A DNA stretch of 64,000 nucleotides. It comes from Mangrovibacillus cuniculi. GTDB taxonomy: Bacteria > Bacillota > Bacilli > Bacillales > R1DC41. The stretch spans positions 1,322,501 through 1,386,500 of the forward strand of contig NZ_CP049742.1 in assembly GCF_015482585.1 (NCBI RefSeq), in the 5' to 3' direction. The position numbers and the translations under genes are program-made. Every line of letters begins with the position of its first letter. Within the stretch, counting starts at the first letter, position 1. Shown one piece after another: positions 1-10,025 of the stretch. The notes under the pieces are model-generated. The model ran no database searches. It was not told the DNA's origin and saw nothing but the letters and a program-made list of their open reading frames with translations.

Positions 1-427
1 GGATGGTACTCATCCATATACCTGTATTCTTAGGAGAACTCCACTGTCTTGTCATTCTTCCTCTTCCGGAAGTTTGTTCTTCTGCCATAATGACCGTTCC
101 ATGTTTGGCACCATCTTTTGCTTTTTCATGTGCTATTATTTGCGTAGAAGACACGGATTCATACAATTCGATAACTTGACCAATATGACTGGTGTTTAAT
201 TGATAGAGTAATTCACTTTTACTAAACTGATCACTGTTGCCTATTAAGCGATACCCTTTTCTTCTTATTGCCTCAATTTCAAAACCATCTTGTCTTAATT
301 CATCCATTGCCTTCCAAATAGCTTGTCTCGAGCACCCCAGCTCCTGTGCAATTTGTTGGCCAGATATGTACTCATTACCCATCGAACTAAACATTTTTAT
401 TAGTTGTTGTTTGACCGATGTAACCAC
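1..427 (-). CDS. birA: BirA biotin ligase/repressor, N-terminal part (cut by window edge)
   Basis: Bifunctional biotin--[acetyl-CoA carboxylase] ligase and biotin operon repressor. The visible 142 residues contain the N-terminal winged helix (EYISGQQIAQELGCSRQAIW, then EAIRRKGYRL) and the start of the ligase domain with the biotinyl-AMP loop motif SGRGRM. I chose a GTG start at 427 because it directly follows an in-frame stop and gives the same N-terminal length as B. subtilis BirA as I recall it (24 residues up to the SGQ motif). It overlaps the end of cca by 28 nt, suggesting co-transcription. The catalytic C-terminus lies outside the window. No ATG-only open frame shows it clearly, so it is easy to miss. 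Confidence 0.93.
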   Translation of the reverse strand, partial: MVTSVKQQLIKMFSSMGNEYISGQQIAQELGCSRQAIWKAMDELRQDGFEIEAIRRKGYRLIGNSDQFSKSELLYQLNTSHIGQVIELYESVSSTQIIAHEKAKDGAKHGTVIMAEEQTSGRGRMTRQWSSPKNTGIWMSTI

Positions 428-1605
428 TCATTCATCACCCACTTTTCAATAGCATCTTTTTCGTTAGGTAAATTTCGTGAAAGGATTTCTTTCTCTATTA
501 ATTCTAAACACTCTTTAATCCAGGGACCACCCTTTTTATTTGCCCATGCTTGAAGGTCTTTTCCAGTTACTGCTAAGAGATCACCATTTTTAATGGCAAG
601 AGTATCTATTCTTTCTTCGATGTCTTTTTTAGAAAAGTAGGAGTTTCCGATACTGTTCATTAACTTCTCGATAGAAAGAATGGTAGGAAGCTCAACGTTG
701 TATAAGTCATAATCTGTCCAATCTCTTTGTAACCGTTGATAAAATACTTGTAGTAACAAACGACAATCTTTAATTCTTTTATTAGAAGCTTTCCACTGTT
801 TCAATAGTGTACTTGGATCGTCTATCTTTAAACAATAAAACAATAACGTCCAACGTTCGGTAATAGTTAAATGACTTAAACGGAACGTATGAAATAATTT
901 TAAAAGCTCTCTATTCCTCTTGATTCCTGGTAAATAGTCACTCAGCTTTAAGGAAAGAAAATCAGCCCAGTAGATACTTACATATTCCCCAAGTAATAAT
1001 TTCTCGAATTCTTGTAGCTTTCGTTCAATCGCAATGTGTTCTAGCAACGCAGCGTTATTCTCCAGACCTTCTCTACAAGTTTTATCCATAGTAAAACCTA
1101 ATTGCGATTGAAAACGAATGGCTCTCATCATTCGAAGAGCATCTTCTTGGAATCGTTCATCTGCCGATCCCACAGTTCTTATCACTTTTTGCTCTATATC
1201 TTCTAAACCATTAAAAGGGTCTACAAATTCACCATTAGCATTCATCGCTATTGCATTTATTGTAAAATCTCTTCTCTGTAAATCTTCTTCTAAATTACGC
1301 ACAAAGGATACTTCAGATGGCCTTCTAAAGTCTTCATACCCTTTTTCTGTTCTAAACGTGGTAATCTCGTAACCTTCTCCATTATGTATAACTAGAATAG
1401 TCCCATGCTCAATTCCTACATCTACTGTTTTCGGGAAAATACCTTTTACTTCTTGAGGAAGAGCTGAAGTAGCAATATCTACATCATTTACTTCTCGACC
1501 AATAATTAGGTCTCTTACAGCTCCTCCAACAAAATAAGCTTGAAATCCCGCTTCTTCTATTTTTTTTAGTATTGGAAGTGCTTGTTTAAACTGTTCGCTT
1601 AACAT
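400..1605 (-). CDS. cca: CCA tRNA nucleotidyltransferase
   Basis: Adds or repairs the 3' CCA of tRNAs without a template. The class II nucleotidyltransferase head is clear: the GGAVRD loop near residue 28, then the carboxylate pair in DVDIATS, then [10 protein letters not shown] and the RNA-contacting [14 protein letters not shown] helix. The tail after about residue 200 is the less conserved helical body and tRNA-binding region. An upstream ATG at 1617 would add four residues; the ATG at 1605 is preceded by GGTGAAGAAG and gives the usual N-terminal length. The 5' end overlaps bshA and the 3' end overlaps birA, the order seen in B. subtilis. Confidence 0.95.
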   Translation of the reverse strand: MLSEQFKQALPILKKIEEAGFQAYFVGGAVRDLIIGREVNDVDIATSALPQEVKGIFPKTVDVGIEHGTILVIHNGEGYEITTFRTEKGYEDFRRPSEVSFVRNLEEDLQRRDFTINAIAMNANGEFVDPFNGLEDIEQKVIRTVGSADERFQEDALRMMRAIRFQSQLGFTMDKTCREGLENNAALLEHIAIERKLQEFEKLLLGEYVSIYWADFLSLKLSDYLPGIKRNRELLKLFHTFRLSHLTITERWTLLFYCLKIDDPSTLLKQWKASNKRIKDCRLLLQVFYQRLQRDWTDYDLYNVELPTILSIEKLMNSIGNSYFSKKDIEERIDTLAIKNGDLLAVTGKDLQAWANKKGGPWIKECLELIEKEILSRNLPNEKDAIEKWVMNEWLHRSNNN

Positions 1606-2731
1606 CTTCTTCACCATTCACTAACTCAAAGTAGATATCTTCATATTGCCCCACAATCTTTAAGGCATGAAACTCTTCTTTCACTCTTTGAATAGAAGCT
1701 TCAGACATAATAGAAGCTTTCTCGTCATCTGTTAAAATCGACAGAGACGCCTTTGTTATTTCTTCAATGTTTCCTAACGGTCTGATATAACCCGTTTCTC
1801 CATCAACAATTACTTCTGGAATACCGCCGACGTTCGTTCCAACACAAGGAACTCCGCACGCCATAGCTTCTAAAGCTACTAACCCAAAACTTTCTTTTTC
1901 AGATAATAGTAGTTTTAAATCACTCATCGAATAAAGCTCTTCTACATTATCTTGCTTTCCTAAGAACTTCACTTTCTTATCTATCCCCAACGTTCTTACT
2001 TGCTGACAAATAGATGACTTTTCAGGACCATCTCCCACTAACAATAATGTAGCCGGAATTTCATCTTGAATACGGTGGAACACATCGACAACATCTTTTA
2101 CTCTTTTCACTGCCCGGAAATTAGAAACATGAATGACAACTTTCTCATCCTCTTTAATTCCATATGATTTTTTTAATTCCTCTACAGATCTTCTGTAATA
2201 AACACGATCATCAATAAAGTTATAGACAGTTTGAATTGTCTTTCTAGGACTAATTAGTTCTTCTGTTTGTAAGATTAATGCATCGGATACAGCTGTTACT
2301 GCGTCTGATTTTTCAATACCAAATTTAATTGCTTCTTTCAAGGAAGGGTCGTATCCCAAGACAGTTATATCCGTTCCATGTAAAGTGGTAACGATCTTCA
2401 CAGGATGCGATGCCATTTCTTTTGCCAAAAATGCACAAACTGCATGTGGAACAGCATAGTGAACATGAAGTAAGTCAAGTTTCTCTCTATTTATCACTTC
2501 TGCCATTTTATTAGCTAATGCAATATCATAAGGAGCATACTGAAAAACAGAATATTGATTTACCTCTACTTGGTGAAAGTAAATATTTGGATGCACCTTA
2601 TTTAACCGGAAAGGTAGACTACTTGTAATAAAATGTACTTCATGTCCTTTTTCGGCTAGTAATTTTCCTAACTCTGTCGCGACTACACCAGATCCACCAA
2701 CCGTCGGGTAACAGGTAATACCAATTTTCAT
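1586..2731 (-). CDS. bshA: N-acetyl-alpha-D-glucosaminyl L-malate synthase BshA
   Basis: First enzyme of bacillithiol synthesis: joins GlcNAc from UDP-GlcNAc to L-malate. GT4 glycosyltransferase fold: N-terminal Rossmann half starting [14 protein letters not shown], and C-terminal nucleotide-sugar half with the [16 protein letters not shown] motif near residue 280 and the following NVGGIPEV. The ATG at 2731 overlaps the bshB1 stop as ATGA and has GGTGGAG upstream, so it is preferred over the GTG at 2740. About 381 residues, the family's normal size. Coupled to bshB1, which acts on its product. Confidence 0.95.
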   Translation of the reverse strand: MKIGITCYPTVGGSGVVATELGKLLAEKGHEVHFITSSLPFRLNKVHPNIYFHQVEVNQYSVFQYAPYDIALANKMAEVINREKLDLLHVHYAVPHAVCAFLAKEMASHPVKIVTTLHGTDITVLGYDPSLKEAIKFGIEKSDAVTAVSDALILQTEELISPRKTIQTVYNFIDDRVYYRRSVEELKKSYGIKEDEKVVIHVSNFRAVKRVKDVVDVFHRIQDEIPATLLLVGDGPEKSSICQQVRTLGIDKKVKFLGKQDNVEELYSMSDLKLLLSEKESFGLVALEAMACGVPCVGTNVGGIPEVIVDGETGYIRPLGNIEEITKASLSILTDDEKASIMSEASIQRVKEEFHALKIVGQYEDIYFELVNGEEDVKRTV

Positions 2732-3438
2732 TTTCTCCACCTTCTTCCTAACTCATTTATTTCCCTACTCATTGGGGTGACACTAAAGAATCCTTCTGCA
2801 TATTCCACTTGCGTTTCACTACCGTATAAGCGGTCCCTTGCTACAATTCTTTCTATGTACCCATCTGTTAATGGGGTAGATACTCCATTTTCATCTAAAA
2901 CAAATTGACTTTCGTACGCTTTAAGACTATTTATTTTCGTTTCTATCTTCTCACTTATATTTATATAAAAGTCTGGTTTATGGTAGCCATTAATCATGTA
3001 TAAGTACAATGCTTCCGGACGAAAGGCGTCATCTATAGAAGTTTGGTATTTACGTATTCCTGCTGTAAAATAAGCTTCTTTTACCAAATCACTAACGTCT
3101 CCATGATCTGGATGACGGTCAAGCGAATATGGAGCGAAGATTATAGTAGGTTTTGCTTCTCGAATTACGTCAATGATGGCATCTAATGCTTCTTTGTTAT
3201 TTTTTAAACCTCTATCAGGAAAACCGAGATTCTTTCTTTCTGCCCCTAAAATTGATGCAGCAGCATATGCTTCCGCTAGTCTTCTCTCCACAGTACCGTT
3301 AGATGACAATTCTGCTTTTGTTAAATCACAAAGTAACACACGCATTCCAGCATCTGTGTAAGATTTAATCACACCACCCATTCCAATCTCTATATCATCT
3401 GAGTGTGCGCCAAATGCTACTATATCAAAAACTGACAT
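2728..3438 (-). CDS. bshB1: Bacillithiol biosynthesis deacetylase BshB1
   Basis: Zinc-dependent LmbE/PIG-L deacetylase that removes the acetyl group from GlcNAc-malate, the second step of bacillithiol synthesis. Metal and catalytic motifs are visible: AHSDDIE at residues 11-17 (family AHPDD, here with Ser for Pro) and RHPDHGDVS near residue 108. 236 residues, typical length. ATG start. It ends in an ATGA overlap with bshA and begins 6 nt after mgsA ends, so mgsA, bshB1 and bshA look like one transcript. Confidence 0.94.
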   Translation of the reverse strand: MSVFDIVAFGAHSDDIEIGMGGVIKSYTDAGMRVLLCDLTKAELSSNGTVERRLAEAYAAASILGAERKNLGFPDRGLKNNKEALDAIIDVIREAKPTIIFAPYSLDRHPDHGDVSDLVKEAYFTAGIRKYQTSIDDAFRPEALYLYMINGYHKPDFYINISEKIETKINSLKAYESQFVLDENGVSTPLTDGYIERIVARDRLYGSETQVEYAEGFFSVTPMSREINELGRRWRK

Positions 3439-3444
3439 TTCTAA

Positions 3445-3840
3445 TTACCTTCTTTCTTTTAACCAATCTAAATCTCCGTCTTCTATCGAACGTATTAGTA
3501 CCTCTGCTGTTCCCATGTTCGTCGCAGTAGGAATCTGATATACATCACATAATCGAATTAATGCTGTAACATCAGGCTCATGTGGTTGAGCAGTAAGTGG
3601 ATCACGGAAAAATAGAACTACATCCATCTCTTTATTTGCAATCTTCGCACCAATTTCTTGATCTCCACCAAGAGGCCCTGATTGAAATCGATGTACTATT
3701 AACCCAACTTCATCCATTAATCTCGTCCCAGTTGTTCCAGTAGCAAATAATTCATGATTCGAAAGGATTGGTTTATAAGCCGTTGCAAATTGCACTAAAT
3801 CGTCTTTCTTTTTATCATGAGCAATTAACGCTATTTTCAT
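3445..3840 (-). CDS. mgsA: Methylglyoxal synthase
   Basis: Converts dihydroxyacetone phosphate to methylglyoxal and phosphate, a bypass of lower glycolysis. 131 residues, the normal single-domain size. Recognisable features are the N-terminal [14 protein letters not shown], the phosphate-binding TGTTGTRL near residue 55, the catalytic loop [13 protein letters not shown], and [12 protein letters not shown] near 100. It lies 12 nt after dapB and 6 nt before bshB1, as in B. subtilis. Bacillithiol helps detoxify methylglyoxal in Bacillus, which may explain the shared transcript (inference). Confidence 0.95.
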   Translation of the reverse strand: MKIALIAHDKKKDDLVQFATAYKPILSNHELFATGTTGTRLMDEVGLIVHRFQSGPLGGDQEIGAKIANKEMDVVLFFRDPLTAQPHEPDVTALIRLCDVYQIPTATNMGTAEVLIRSIEDGDLDWLKERR

Positions 3841-3852
3841 TTAAATGTCCCC

Positions 3853-4650
3853 TTAATCAATCAGATTCTCTAATCCATATACCAATGTGTCTAGATTCAT
3901 GACTGTTTGCACACAAAAACGAACGCCTGACATAAACGAAGCTCTGTTGTATGAGTCATGACGAATGGTTAATGTTTCTCCCTCCGCCCCAAACATTACT
4001 TGTTGGTGAGCAATTAAACCAGGTAGTCTAGTCGAATGAATTCTTAGGCCGTCAAAGTTCCCACCTCTTGCACCGGGGATTGTTTCTTTTTCATTAGGGT
4101 GACCCTGCTCTTTTGTCTCTCTTACTTCTGTAATCATCTCTGCTGTTTTGATGGCTGTTCCTGAAGGTGCGTCTAACTTTTGATCGTGATGCATCTCCAT
4201 GATTTCAACATCTTGAAAATATTTTGCTGCCATTTGAGAAAATTTCATCATTAGTACAGCACCTACAGCAAAGTTAGGCGCAATAATACAACCGATTCCT
4301 TTTTCTTCTGCAAGCTCTTTTAACTCATCTAATTGTTCCGTCGTAAACCCAGTAGTTCCAACGACCGGCCTTACTCCGTTTTCTAGAGCTAATTTGGTAT
4401 GTACGTATCCTTTTTCAGGTGTGGTTAAATCAATTAAGACATCTATGTCATGTGAATGAATTAACGTTTCTAGTGATGTATATATCGGTGTCTGCAGAGA
4501 AGATTCAAATCCTTCTACATCCCCTAATTGCATTCCATCAAATTGTCGATCTAAAACAGCTTCTAAAGAGAAGGTTGGCTCATTGGTAACTAGTTTTACT
4601 GCCTCTCTTCCCATCTTCCCTCTTGGTCCAGCAATGCCAATTTTAATCAT
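3853..4650 (-). CDS. dapB: 4-hydroxy-tetrahydrodipicolinate reductase
   Basis: NAD(P)H-dependent reductase of the diaminopimelate/lysine pathway, which feeds peptidoglycan and spore dipicolinate. N-terminal Rossmann motif [12 protein letters not shown], the VVGTTGF segment near 100, substrate loop [14 protein letters not shown] near residue 155, and IPGARGG near 190. The ATG at 4650 is chosen because GAGG lies 6 nt upstream; a longer frame begins at 4662 but has no well-placed ribosome site. It overlaps the ypjD stop by 8 nt. Confidence 0.95.
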   Translation of the reverse strand: MIKIGIAGPRGKMGREAVKLVTNEPTFSLEAVLDRQFDGMQLGDVEGFESSLQTPIYTSLETLIHSHDIDVLIDLTTPEKGYVHTKLALENGVRPVVGTTGFTTEQLDELKELAEEKGIGCIIAPNFAVGAVLMMKFSQMAAKYFQDVEIMEMHHDQKLDAPSGTAIKTAEMITEVRETKEQGHPNEKETIPGARGGNFDGLRIHSTRLPGLIAHQQVMFGAEGETLTIRHDSYNRASFMSGVRFCVQTVMNLDTLVYGLENLID

Positions 4651-4984
4651 TCTTTTCCTCATCCTTTCTGGTCCATCTATCTCTATCTCTAGTATTGAAT
4701 TTGTTCATTACCAAATTATGAGCTTCTTCCATATTTATATGTAAGGAGTTTGCTAAACAAATTAACACGAATAATACGTCTCCTAATTCTTCTTCTATCG
4801 CTTTTTCTTCTTCACTAGATTTTTTAGGTTTCTCCCCGTATGTATGGTTAACTTCTCTTGCTAATTCGCCAACTTCTTCTGTAATTCTTGCTAGCATAGC
4901 TAAAGGACTAAAGTACCCTTCTTTAAATTGACCAATATAGGCATCCACCTCTTGTTGCATCTCTTTCATTGTTTTAGTAGACAA
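4643..4984 (-). CDS. ypjD: MazG-like nucleotide pyrophosphohydrolase (YpjD)
   Basis: Predicted all-alpha NTP pyrophosphohydrolase that would hydrolyse (d)NTPs to NMP and PPi, possibly for pool cleaning; substrate not established here. 113 residues. The metal-binding pattern of the MazG/dUTPase helices is present: [11 protein letters not shown] near residue 34 and [11 protein letters not shown] near 65. The start is TTG at 4984 with AGGAGG 8 nt upstream. First gene of the run ypjD-dapB-mgsA-bshB1-bshA-cca-birA. Confidence 0.88.
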   Translation of the reverse strand: MSTKTMKEMQQEVDAYIGQFKEGYFSPLAMLARITEEVGELAREVNHTYGEKPKKSSEEEKAIEEELGDVLFVLICLANSLHINMEEAHNLVMNKFNTRDRDRWTRKDEEKND

Positions 4985-5130
4985 CGACTTTTCCTCCTAT
5001 TCATACCAATTAATCGAATAACAATGTTGTCGATTATCCCAAAATTGACTATAATGAGCAAGGGCTTGGGAAAACTATTATTTATATATTGTACACTTAC
5101 TAGCCACGACTGTGAAAGGGACGTGCTCAA

Positions 5131-5997
5131 ATGGGAATCAAAATTAAAAATGTGCTATTTATTATGCTTGGTGCAGCAATATTTTCTTTCGGTATTATTC
5201 ACTTCAATTTACAAAATAATTTGGCTGAAGGTGGCTTTGCAGGTATTACCTTAATTCTTTATAATTTATTTGGTATTCCACTGTCCATCTCAAATTTAGT
5301 GTTAAATATTCCTTTGTTCTTCATTGGTTGGAAAATCCTTGGAACTCGATCATTTATTTATACCATTATTGGTACTGTAAGTGTTTCCATCTTCTTTGCA
5401 TTCTTTGAACACTATCAATTCCCTATTCCTTTAAAAGAAGACTTATTCTTAGCCGCATTATTTGCAGGGTTATTTATTGGTGTAGGTCTTGGAATCTGCT
5501 TTAGGTATGGTGGTACGACAGGCGGAGTAGATATTATCGCTCGATTAGCCCATCATTACTTAGGTTGGAGTATGGGAAAGACAATGTTTATGTTTGATGC
5601 ATTAGTTATTGTTGCCTCCATATTAACGTACATAGACTATAAACAAGCTATGTATACGTTAGTAGCAGTATTTGTAGGAGCTAGGGTAATTGATTTCATG
5701 CAAGAAGGTGCGTATGCTGCTAGAGGAGCAATGATTATATCAAATGATCACGAAGCCATTGCTGACAAAATCATGGCACATATGGACCGTGGAGTCACTG
5801 TGTTAACGGGATATGGAAGCTATACAAAAGAAGACAGGAAAGTGCTTTATTGTGTAGTTGGAAAAAATGAGATTGTTAAATTAAAAAATATTATCACATC
5901 TGTTGACCCGCACGCTTTCGTATCCGTTAGTCATGTACATGATGTACTTGGTGAAGGCTTTACGCTGGATGAGCAGAAAAAACCTTATGATCAATAG
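5131..5997 (+). CDS. ypjC: YitT-family membrane protein (YpjC-like)
   Basis: Multi-pass membrane protein of unknown function. Residues 1-190 contain five to six hydrophobic segments with the family signature GGTTGGVDIIAR near residue 127 (DUF161); residues about 200-285 are a soluble DUF2179 domain containing DRGVTVLTGYGSYT. 288 residues, as expected for the family. Divergent from ypjD and convergent with the downstream protease, with which it shares a terminator. The ribosome site GAAAGGGA is about 10 nt upstream. Orthology to ypjC rests on position and family; other YitT paralogues are possible. Confidence 0.85.
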   Translation: MGIKIKNVLFIMLGAAIFSFGIIHFNLQNNLAEGGFAGITLILYNLFGIPLSISNLVLNIPLFFIGWKILGTRSFIYTIIGTVSVSIFFAFFEHYQFPIPLKEDLFLAALFAGLFIGVGLGICFRYGGTTGGVDIIARLAHHYLGWSMGKTMFMFDALVIVASILTYIDYKQAMYTLVAVFVGARVIDFMQEGAYAARGAMIISNDHEAIADKIMAHMDRGVTVLTGYGSYTKEDRKVLYCVVGKNEIVKLKNIITSVDPHAFVSVSHVHDVLGEGFTLDEQKKPYDQ

Positions 5998-6014
5998 AAA
6001 AAGCAAATATTCAT

Positions 6015-6048
6015 AAGGATACTCGGTTAAGTGGTTAAAACAAAAAAA
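6015..6048 (+). repeat. Family A palindromic element, short or decayed copy
   Basis: Starts with AAGGATACTCGGTTAAG, the same head as the copies at 24128 and 49140, then runs into AAAACAAAAAAA with the hairpin centre missing. It lies directly against the terminator between the convergent genes. Confidence 0.6.
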
Positions 6049-6073
6049 GTCTGGCTTTCGCCAGACTTTTTTT
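6042..6073. terminator. Bidirectional intrinsic terminator
   Basis: GTCTGGC at 6049-6055 pairs with GCCAGAC at 6060-6066 around a TTTC loop, with A7 before and T7 after. It serves both convergent genes. Confidence 0.92.
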
Positions 6074-6758
6074 AATCTTCGTTTTGCATACCAACATAAA
6101 TTAGTACTAAACGTAAAAGCTCCAATACTGCTACTGCCGCTGCTGCAACATACGTTAGCGCTGCTGCATCAAGAACTTTCTTTGCTTTATGTTCTTCTTC
6201 ATTACGAAGGATACCGCTTGAAATAACTAATTCTCTAGCACGAGAAGATGCATTAAATTCTACCGGAAGTGTAATTAATTGGAATAACACTCCTGCTGCC
6301 ATTAGGATTATACCAAGCAGTAACATTCCAGAAGCTTGAGAAAGGATACCAATTAGAATGAATATCCATGAAGCATTAGAACCGATGTTTGCAACTGGTA
6401 CTAACGCATGACGAAAACGTAAGAAAGCATACGATTCCGCATCTTGAATTGCGTGACCTACTTCATGTGCTGCTACCGCTGCTCCAGCAACTGAGTGCCC
6501 ATGATAGTTGTGAGAAGAAAGTGCCACAGTCTTCGTCATCGGATTGTAGTGATCGGATAAAAACCCTCTTGATTCAACTACTTGGACATCGTAAAGTCCG
6601 TTGTCATCAAGAATTCTTCTTGCAGTTTCAGCACCGGTGATACCTGATGAGATTGCTTGTTGAGAATACTTTTTATACGTTCTTTTCACTTTCATTTGTG
6701 CCCAAATTGGAACAATAAGAATGATCGCAAAGTAAAACAAAGTTGCACCTAGACTCAT
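6072..6758 (-). CDS. YugP-type membrane zinc metallopeptidase
   Basis: Integral membrane peptidase of the YugP family (M48-like HEXXH). The zinc motif AHEVGHAIQD lies near residue 97, followed by two hydrophobic stretches (about 118-160) and a C-terminal hydrophobic alanine-rich segment around 200-225. The N-terminus (about residues 4-20) is a membrane anchor. 228 residues, close to the family norm. ATG start with TTGGAGGT upstream. In B. subtilis this locus has no yugP homologue that I recall, so this may be a relocated or additional paralogue. Substrate unknown. Confidence 0.88.
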   Translation of the reverse strand: MSLGATLFYFAIILIVPIWAQMKVKRTYKKYSQQAISSGITGAETARRILDDNGLYDVQVVESRGFLSDHYNPMTKTVALSSHNYHGHSVAGAAVAAHEVGHAIQDAESYAFLRFRHALVPVANIGSNASWIFILIGILSQASGMLLLGIILMAAGVLFQLITLPVEFNASSRARELVISSGILRNEEEHKAKKVLDAAALTYVAAAAVAVLELLRLVLIYVGMQNED

Positions 6759-6810
6759 TTCATACCTCCAAAACTATTTTCCTATATTGTACTTGTATTC
6801 AATCACTAGG

Positions 6811-7599
6811 TCAATCATGAAGCCTTTTCGGTTCTTTCTTCGTATGTTCAGCACGATATTTTCGGAAACCTACATAGGATAATGTTGAAACAATAATTCC
6901 CCCCGTAGTAAACATCACCCACCAAAATGAAGGATCTGTCTCATCTCCAGTCATTTCATCAAAAAGTTTGTGTAAGTCATGCTCTAGTTTGTCTACTTCT
7001 AACAAATTGCTCTCATCAGATAAAATATCTTGACGATAACGATCTACGAATTGAACTCTTGCATGCACTTCTTGGGCTCTTTCAGATGCTAAATCGACTT
7101 GAATGCTAGGTTGGACAATGGAATACTGAACTAGAAACTCATTTAGGTATTCATGATACAAATTAACATTTCCTTCCGTTATGGCAGCTTTCATTTCCTT
7201 AAATGCTGACATAACAGGCACCTCCATTTTCACCCATAATGGCTGATAGGAGGAATGAGTAGCATCATAGGCTAAACGGAATCGTTTCACATGCGCTATT
7301 CTTTCTTTATCGTCCATGTCTACAGCAGTTACAGCTTGCTCTGCTTGATCAAAAGTAACCGTTAAAATTCTTAGTTGATCCATGGTCATAAAATTGTTCA
7401 AAATCGAAGTAGATTCAAATGTATCTTTAAATTGTTGAAGTGTCAGCTTTGCTTTATCTAATTCACCAAATTGTGTATAGGTTAATGCTTTATCAGCTAA
7501 ATGATCTAATTCATTTGGTGAAGATTTCGCTTGTAAATATGCAGGAGATAGAAAGAAAAATAAAATGGTTAAACATATAGGATAAATGGCTCGTCGCAT
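6811..7599 (-). CDS. ypjB: Sporulation protein YpjB
   Basis: Exported protein expressed in the mother cell in B. subtilis; molecular role unknown. 262 residues: signal peptide at 1-24 ending near LQAKS, a long alpha-helical extracytoplasmic region, one transmembrane helix at about 228-247 (SFWWVMFTTGGIIVSTLSYV) and a short basic tail. ATG start with GAGGAGGGA upstream. Followed on the same strand by the YugP-type gene after 52 nt and preceded by ypjA at 71 nt. Confidence 0.85.
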   Translation of the reverse strand: MRRAIYPICLTILFFFLSPAYLQAKSSPNELDHLADKALTYTQFGELDKAKLTLQQFKDTFESTSILNNFMTMDQLRILTVTFDQAEQAVTAVDMDDKERIAHVKRFRLAYDATHSSYQPLWVKMEVPVMSAFKEMKAAITEGNVNLYHEYLNEFLVQYSIVQPSIQVDLASERAQEVHARVQFVDRYRQDILSDESNLLEVDKLEHDLHKLFDEMTGDETDPSFWWVMFTTGGIIVSTLSYVGFRKYRAEHTKKEPKRLHD

Positions 7600-7670
7600 A
7601 CTTGTCCCTCCTCGTACTATTAGTTCAATGTATGAACCCGTACTTGGAAATAGACCAAACGTATCCGTAA

Positions 7671-8252
7671 TTACCTATTGAATTTTCTAGGTTTGATAAC
7701 AAGCATATACCCTATGAATAAACAAAACATGGATAACCAAAATGTAAAGTAACCTACTTCTTTAAAATAAATCGGAATGACACGATAATATGGAAACTGT
7801 TGAAACACATAATCGATAACATCATTATGTAGTGTCCAAACTCCAGCTATCAATAAGTGAACAGAACGAAAAACGTAGCGTTTACGATAAATTACCGCTT
7901 GAATTGCCATTGCCCCGTGAGATGCCATTAACATATATCCTTGCCAAGAAAGATCTCCTTCCACTATCAACGATAATCCGTTCATTGCAACAGCCCAGAC
8001 ACCATACTTAATTAAGGTGACAAAAGCTAATGCTTCTAACAAGCCAGATTGTCGTTTTAGAAGAATCCCTAGAAGTGCTAATGAAAAGAATAATGAAGCT
8101 GTTGGACTATCTGGTACAAACACTAAATATATGGGCTCTGTAATCACTAGCTGTGGAATATACCAGTAGTACCCATATACAGTTCCTAGTAAGTTAATGA
8201 AGAATAAGAGCCATAAAAATGACCGGTTATTTAGGAGAAAAGATAATGACAT
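7671..8252 (-). CDS. ypjA: DUF1405 membrane protein YpjA
   Basis: Predicted integral membrane protein with about six hydrophobic helices over 193 residues (for example about 13-33, 48-65, 76-93, 103-120, 131-148, 165-187). No catalytic motif recognised. The DUF1405 assignment comes from the overall pattern (WYIPQL near 30, GDLSWQGYMLMASHGAMA near 100) and from its position before ypjB, as in B. subtilis. ATG start, AGCGAGG upstream. Role unknown. Confidence 0.82.
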   Translation of the reverse strand: MSLSFLLNNRSFLWLLFFINLLGTVYGYYWYIPQLVITEPIYLVFVPDSPTASLFFSLALLGILLKRQSGLLEALAFVTLIKYGVWAVAMNGLSLIVEGDLSWQGYMLMASHGAMAIQAVIYRKRYVFRSVHLLIAGVWTLHNDVIDYVFQQFPYYRVIPIYFKEVGYFTFWLSMFCLFIGYMLVIKPRKFNR

Positions 8253-8295
8253 ATTTGTTTCCTCGCTTGGAATTTTTCTCTAGTATAACATAGGA

Positions 8296-8330
8296 GGTTT
8301 CTCAAAACAGAATTTCCGTTTTGAGAAACC
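8296..8330. terminator. Perfect inverted repeat after the chemoreceptor gene
   Basis: GGTTTCTCAAAAC at 8296-8308 and GTTTTGAGAAACC at 8318-8330 form a 13-bp stem with a 9-nt loop, 7 nt past the chemoreceptor stop. There is no clear T-run on the minus strand, so it may stabilise the 3' end rather than terminate efficiently. Confidence 0.6.
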
Positions 8331-8336
8331 CGTTTA

Positions 8337-9869
8337 TTATAGATTTGTAGTTGAATTTAGTTGTTTAATAACGGATTGTAACTGTTCCACAATTTCTTCA
8401 AGATTTAGTGTTAAGTTCATCAATACATTTTGAACCGAAAGTTGATTTTCAATTGCATCAACAACTTTTGTAAGGCTATGTTGAATTTCATTTGTAGCCA
8501 CTTGTGTTGTCTGAAAACGTTTACTAACTATATTGTTCATGTTCGTCAGGTTAAGCCTAACATGTTGGATATCCGTTGCAGATGTTTCTACATCATGAAC
8601 AGTATTATATAAGTTTTCAAACTTCTCAGTAACAATCTTAGAAAGGTCCATACTGTTTGTAATTTCTTGAAGTGTTTTTTTTGTAGAAAGTTCCATTTTG
8701 TCTAAACTTTTAGTGAAACTCGCTACTTTATTACCTATTTCTTTCGCATCTTCTTTTGAACGAATTGCTAATTTCCCAATTTCTGTAGCTACTACAGAAA
8801 AACCATTTCCTGTATTTCCTGCTTTAGCAGCTTCAATGGAAGCATTTAAAGAAAGGAGATTTGTTTGATTTGCAATAGCCTCTAACCTATTTACAACAAT
8901 TAGTATGCTTTTCGATTCTTCTCCAAATTCTTGGACAGTATTCTTTAAAACATTTGCTTGTAATGCTACTTCTACTAACAATTTTTCTAAGTTTACGATT
9001 TGGTTTCTGCCCTCTACAGATTCGTTGGCTAACTGATTTGTTATTTTTTTTATTTTCATCATCCATTGTTGAATACTTTCGACCACACTATCCATTTTTA
9101 TATTTTCTCGTAAACCTTGTTCCATTTGAATTTGCTGATTAGAAGAACTTTCTAAAAGACTATCCATAGCTTGAGATATATCTGAACCGGACTGAACCAA
9201 TCCTCCTGTGGTAAGTTCTAGATTGTTGGTGATTTCATTAACTTTCACTGATAATTTTTGAACTTGATTTATGGCTTCTAATAATAAATTGTTCTTCTTT
9301 TCCACCAAATCATTCTTTTTAACAGTTTTATTTTGCAAGTGAATTTGTACACACAATACACTGCTAATAAATAGTAAATAGACAACATGAATAAATAACA
9401 AGTTTAAAGGATAATTTGACATTCCACATATTAATTCTGGAAACAATAAGTATCCTGCAATGTGATGAACAGCAAATATTAATGTACTCCATATAATTAG
9501 ATTAATCTTCCTAAAAAAAGCTATAATTGCCAATACAACAAAGATAGAAAAATGATATTCAACTAATCCACCGCCCCCAGCAATGGTAGAAATACTAGAA
9601 AAGGTTAACGTGAGCATTGTAAAGGTTTCAAGGCTACGTCCTTCTCTATTTTTTATATATTGATGTAAGCTAACTAGAAAAGTAATAATTGGAAGTAAAA
9701 AAAATACTAGAAGTAATAGTTTATCCGATAAATATAGCGCTCCGTATTCGCCAATGAGGATTTCTTGTTCAAAGGAAGAAAAACGATGAAGTGAATGAAC
9801 AATAATAGACATCAGTAGAACTAGACTAGATACCCATAACATGAATTGATTTAATACAAAAGTGTGCAT
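8337..9869 (-). CDS. Methyl-accepting chemotaxis protein with six-TM histidine-bearing sensor
   Basis: Chemoreceptor feeding the CheA/CheW pathway. Residues 1-180 carry about six hydrophobic helices instead of the usual two-TM periplasmic sensor. They include [17 protein letters not shown] (His106) and FAVHHIAGY (His135-His136), resembling the HFHFF...VHH module I recall from other chemoreceptors with an unassigned ligand. No HAMP domain is apparent. Residues about 190-505 are the coiled-coil signalling domain with the hairpin tip [18 protein letters not shown] and [12 protein letters not shown]. There is no CheR-tethering pentapeptide at the end (…NSTTNL). It lies between qcrC and ypjA, where B. 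subtilis has no such gene, so it is an insertion in this lineage. AGGAGG ribosome site. Confidence 0.88.
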   Translation of the reverse strand: MHTFVLNQFMLWVSSLVLLMSIIVHSLHRFSSFEQEILIGEYGALYLSDKLLLLVFFLLPIITFLVSLHQYIKNREGRSLETFTMLTLTFSSISTIAGGGGLVEYHFSIFVVLAIIAFFRKINLIIWSTLIFAVHHIAGYLLFPELICGMSNYPLNLLFIHVVYLLFISSVLCVQIHLQNKTVKKNDLVEKKNNLLLEAINQVQKLSVKVNEITNNLELTTGGLVQSGSDISQAMDSLLESSSNQQIQMEQGLRENIKMDSVVESIQQWMMKIKKITNQLANESVEGRNQIVNLEKLLVEVALQANVLKNTVQEFGEESKSILIVVNRLEAIANQTNLLSLNASIEAAKAGNTGNGFSVVATEIGKLAIRSKEDAKEIGNKVASFTKSLDKMELSTKKTLQEITNSMDLSKIVTEKFENLYNTVHDVETSATDIQHVRLNLTNMNNIVSKRFQTTQVATNEIQHSLTKVVDAIENQLSVQNVLMNLTLNLEEIVEQLQSVIKQLNSTTNL

Positions 9870-9993
9870 CTACATACCTCCTTAAATTCGTCTTAATAGC
9901 TTATGCAGAATTTTTTAGAGGTATTGTAAAATTTGTAAAAATGTGCTATTTAAACGGAAGTTTAAAAAAAGAGACAAATACTAAATTGAATTT

Positions 9994-10022
9994 AAAAAAA
10001 GCATAGGAGTCTCCTCCTATGC
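9994..10022 (-). terminator. qcr operon terminator
   Basis: GCATAGGAG at 10001-10009 and CTCCTATGC at 10014-10022, followed on the minus strand by seven T. It begins 4 nt past the qcrC stop. Confidence 0.92.
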
Positions 10023-10025
10023 TTT

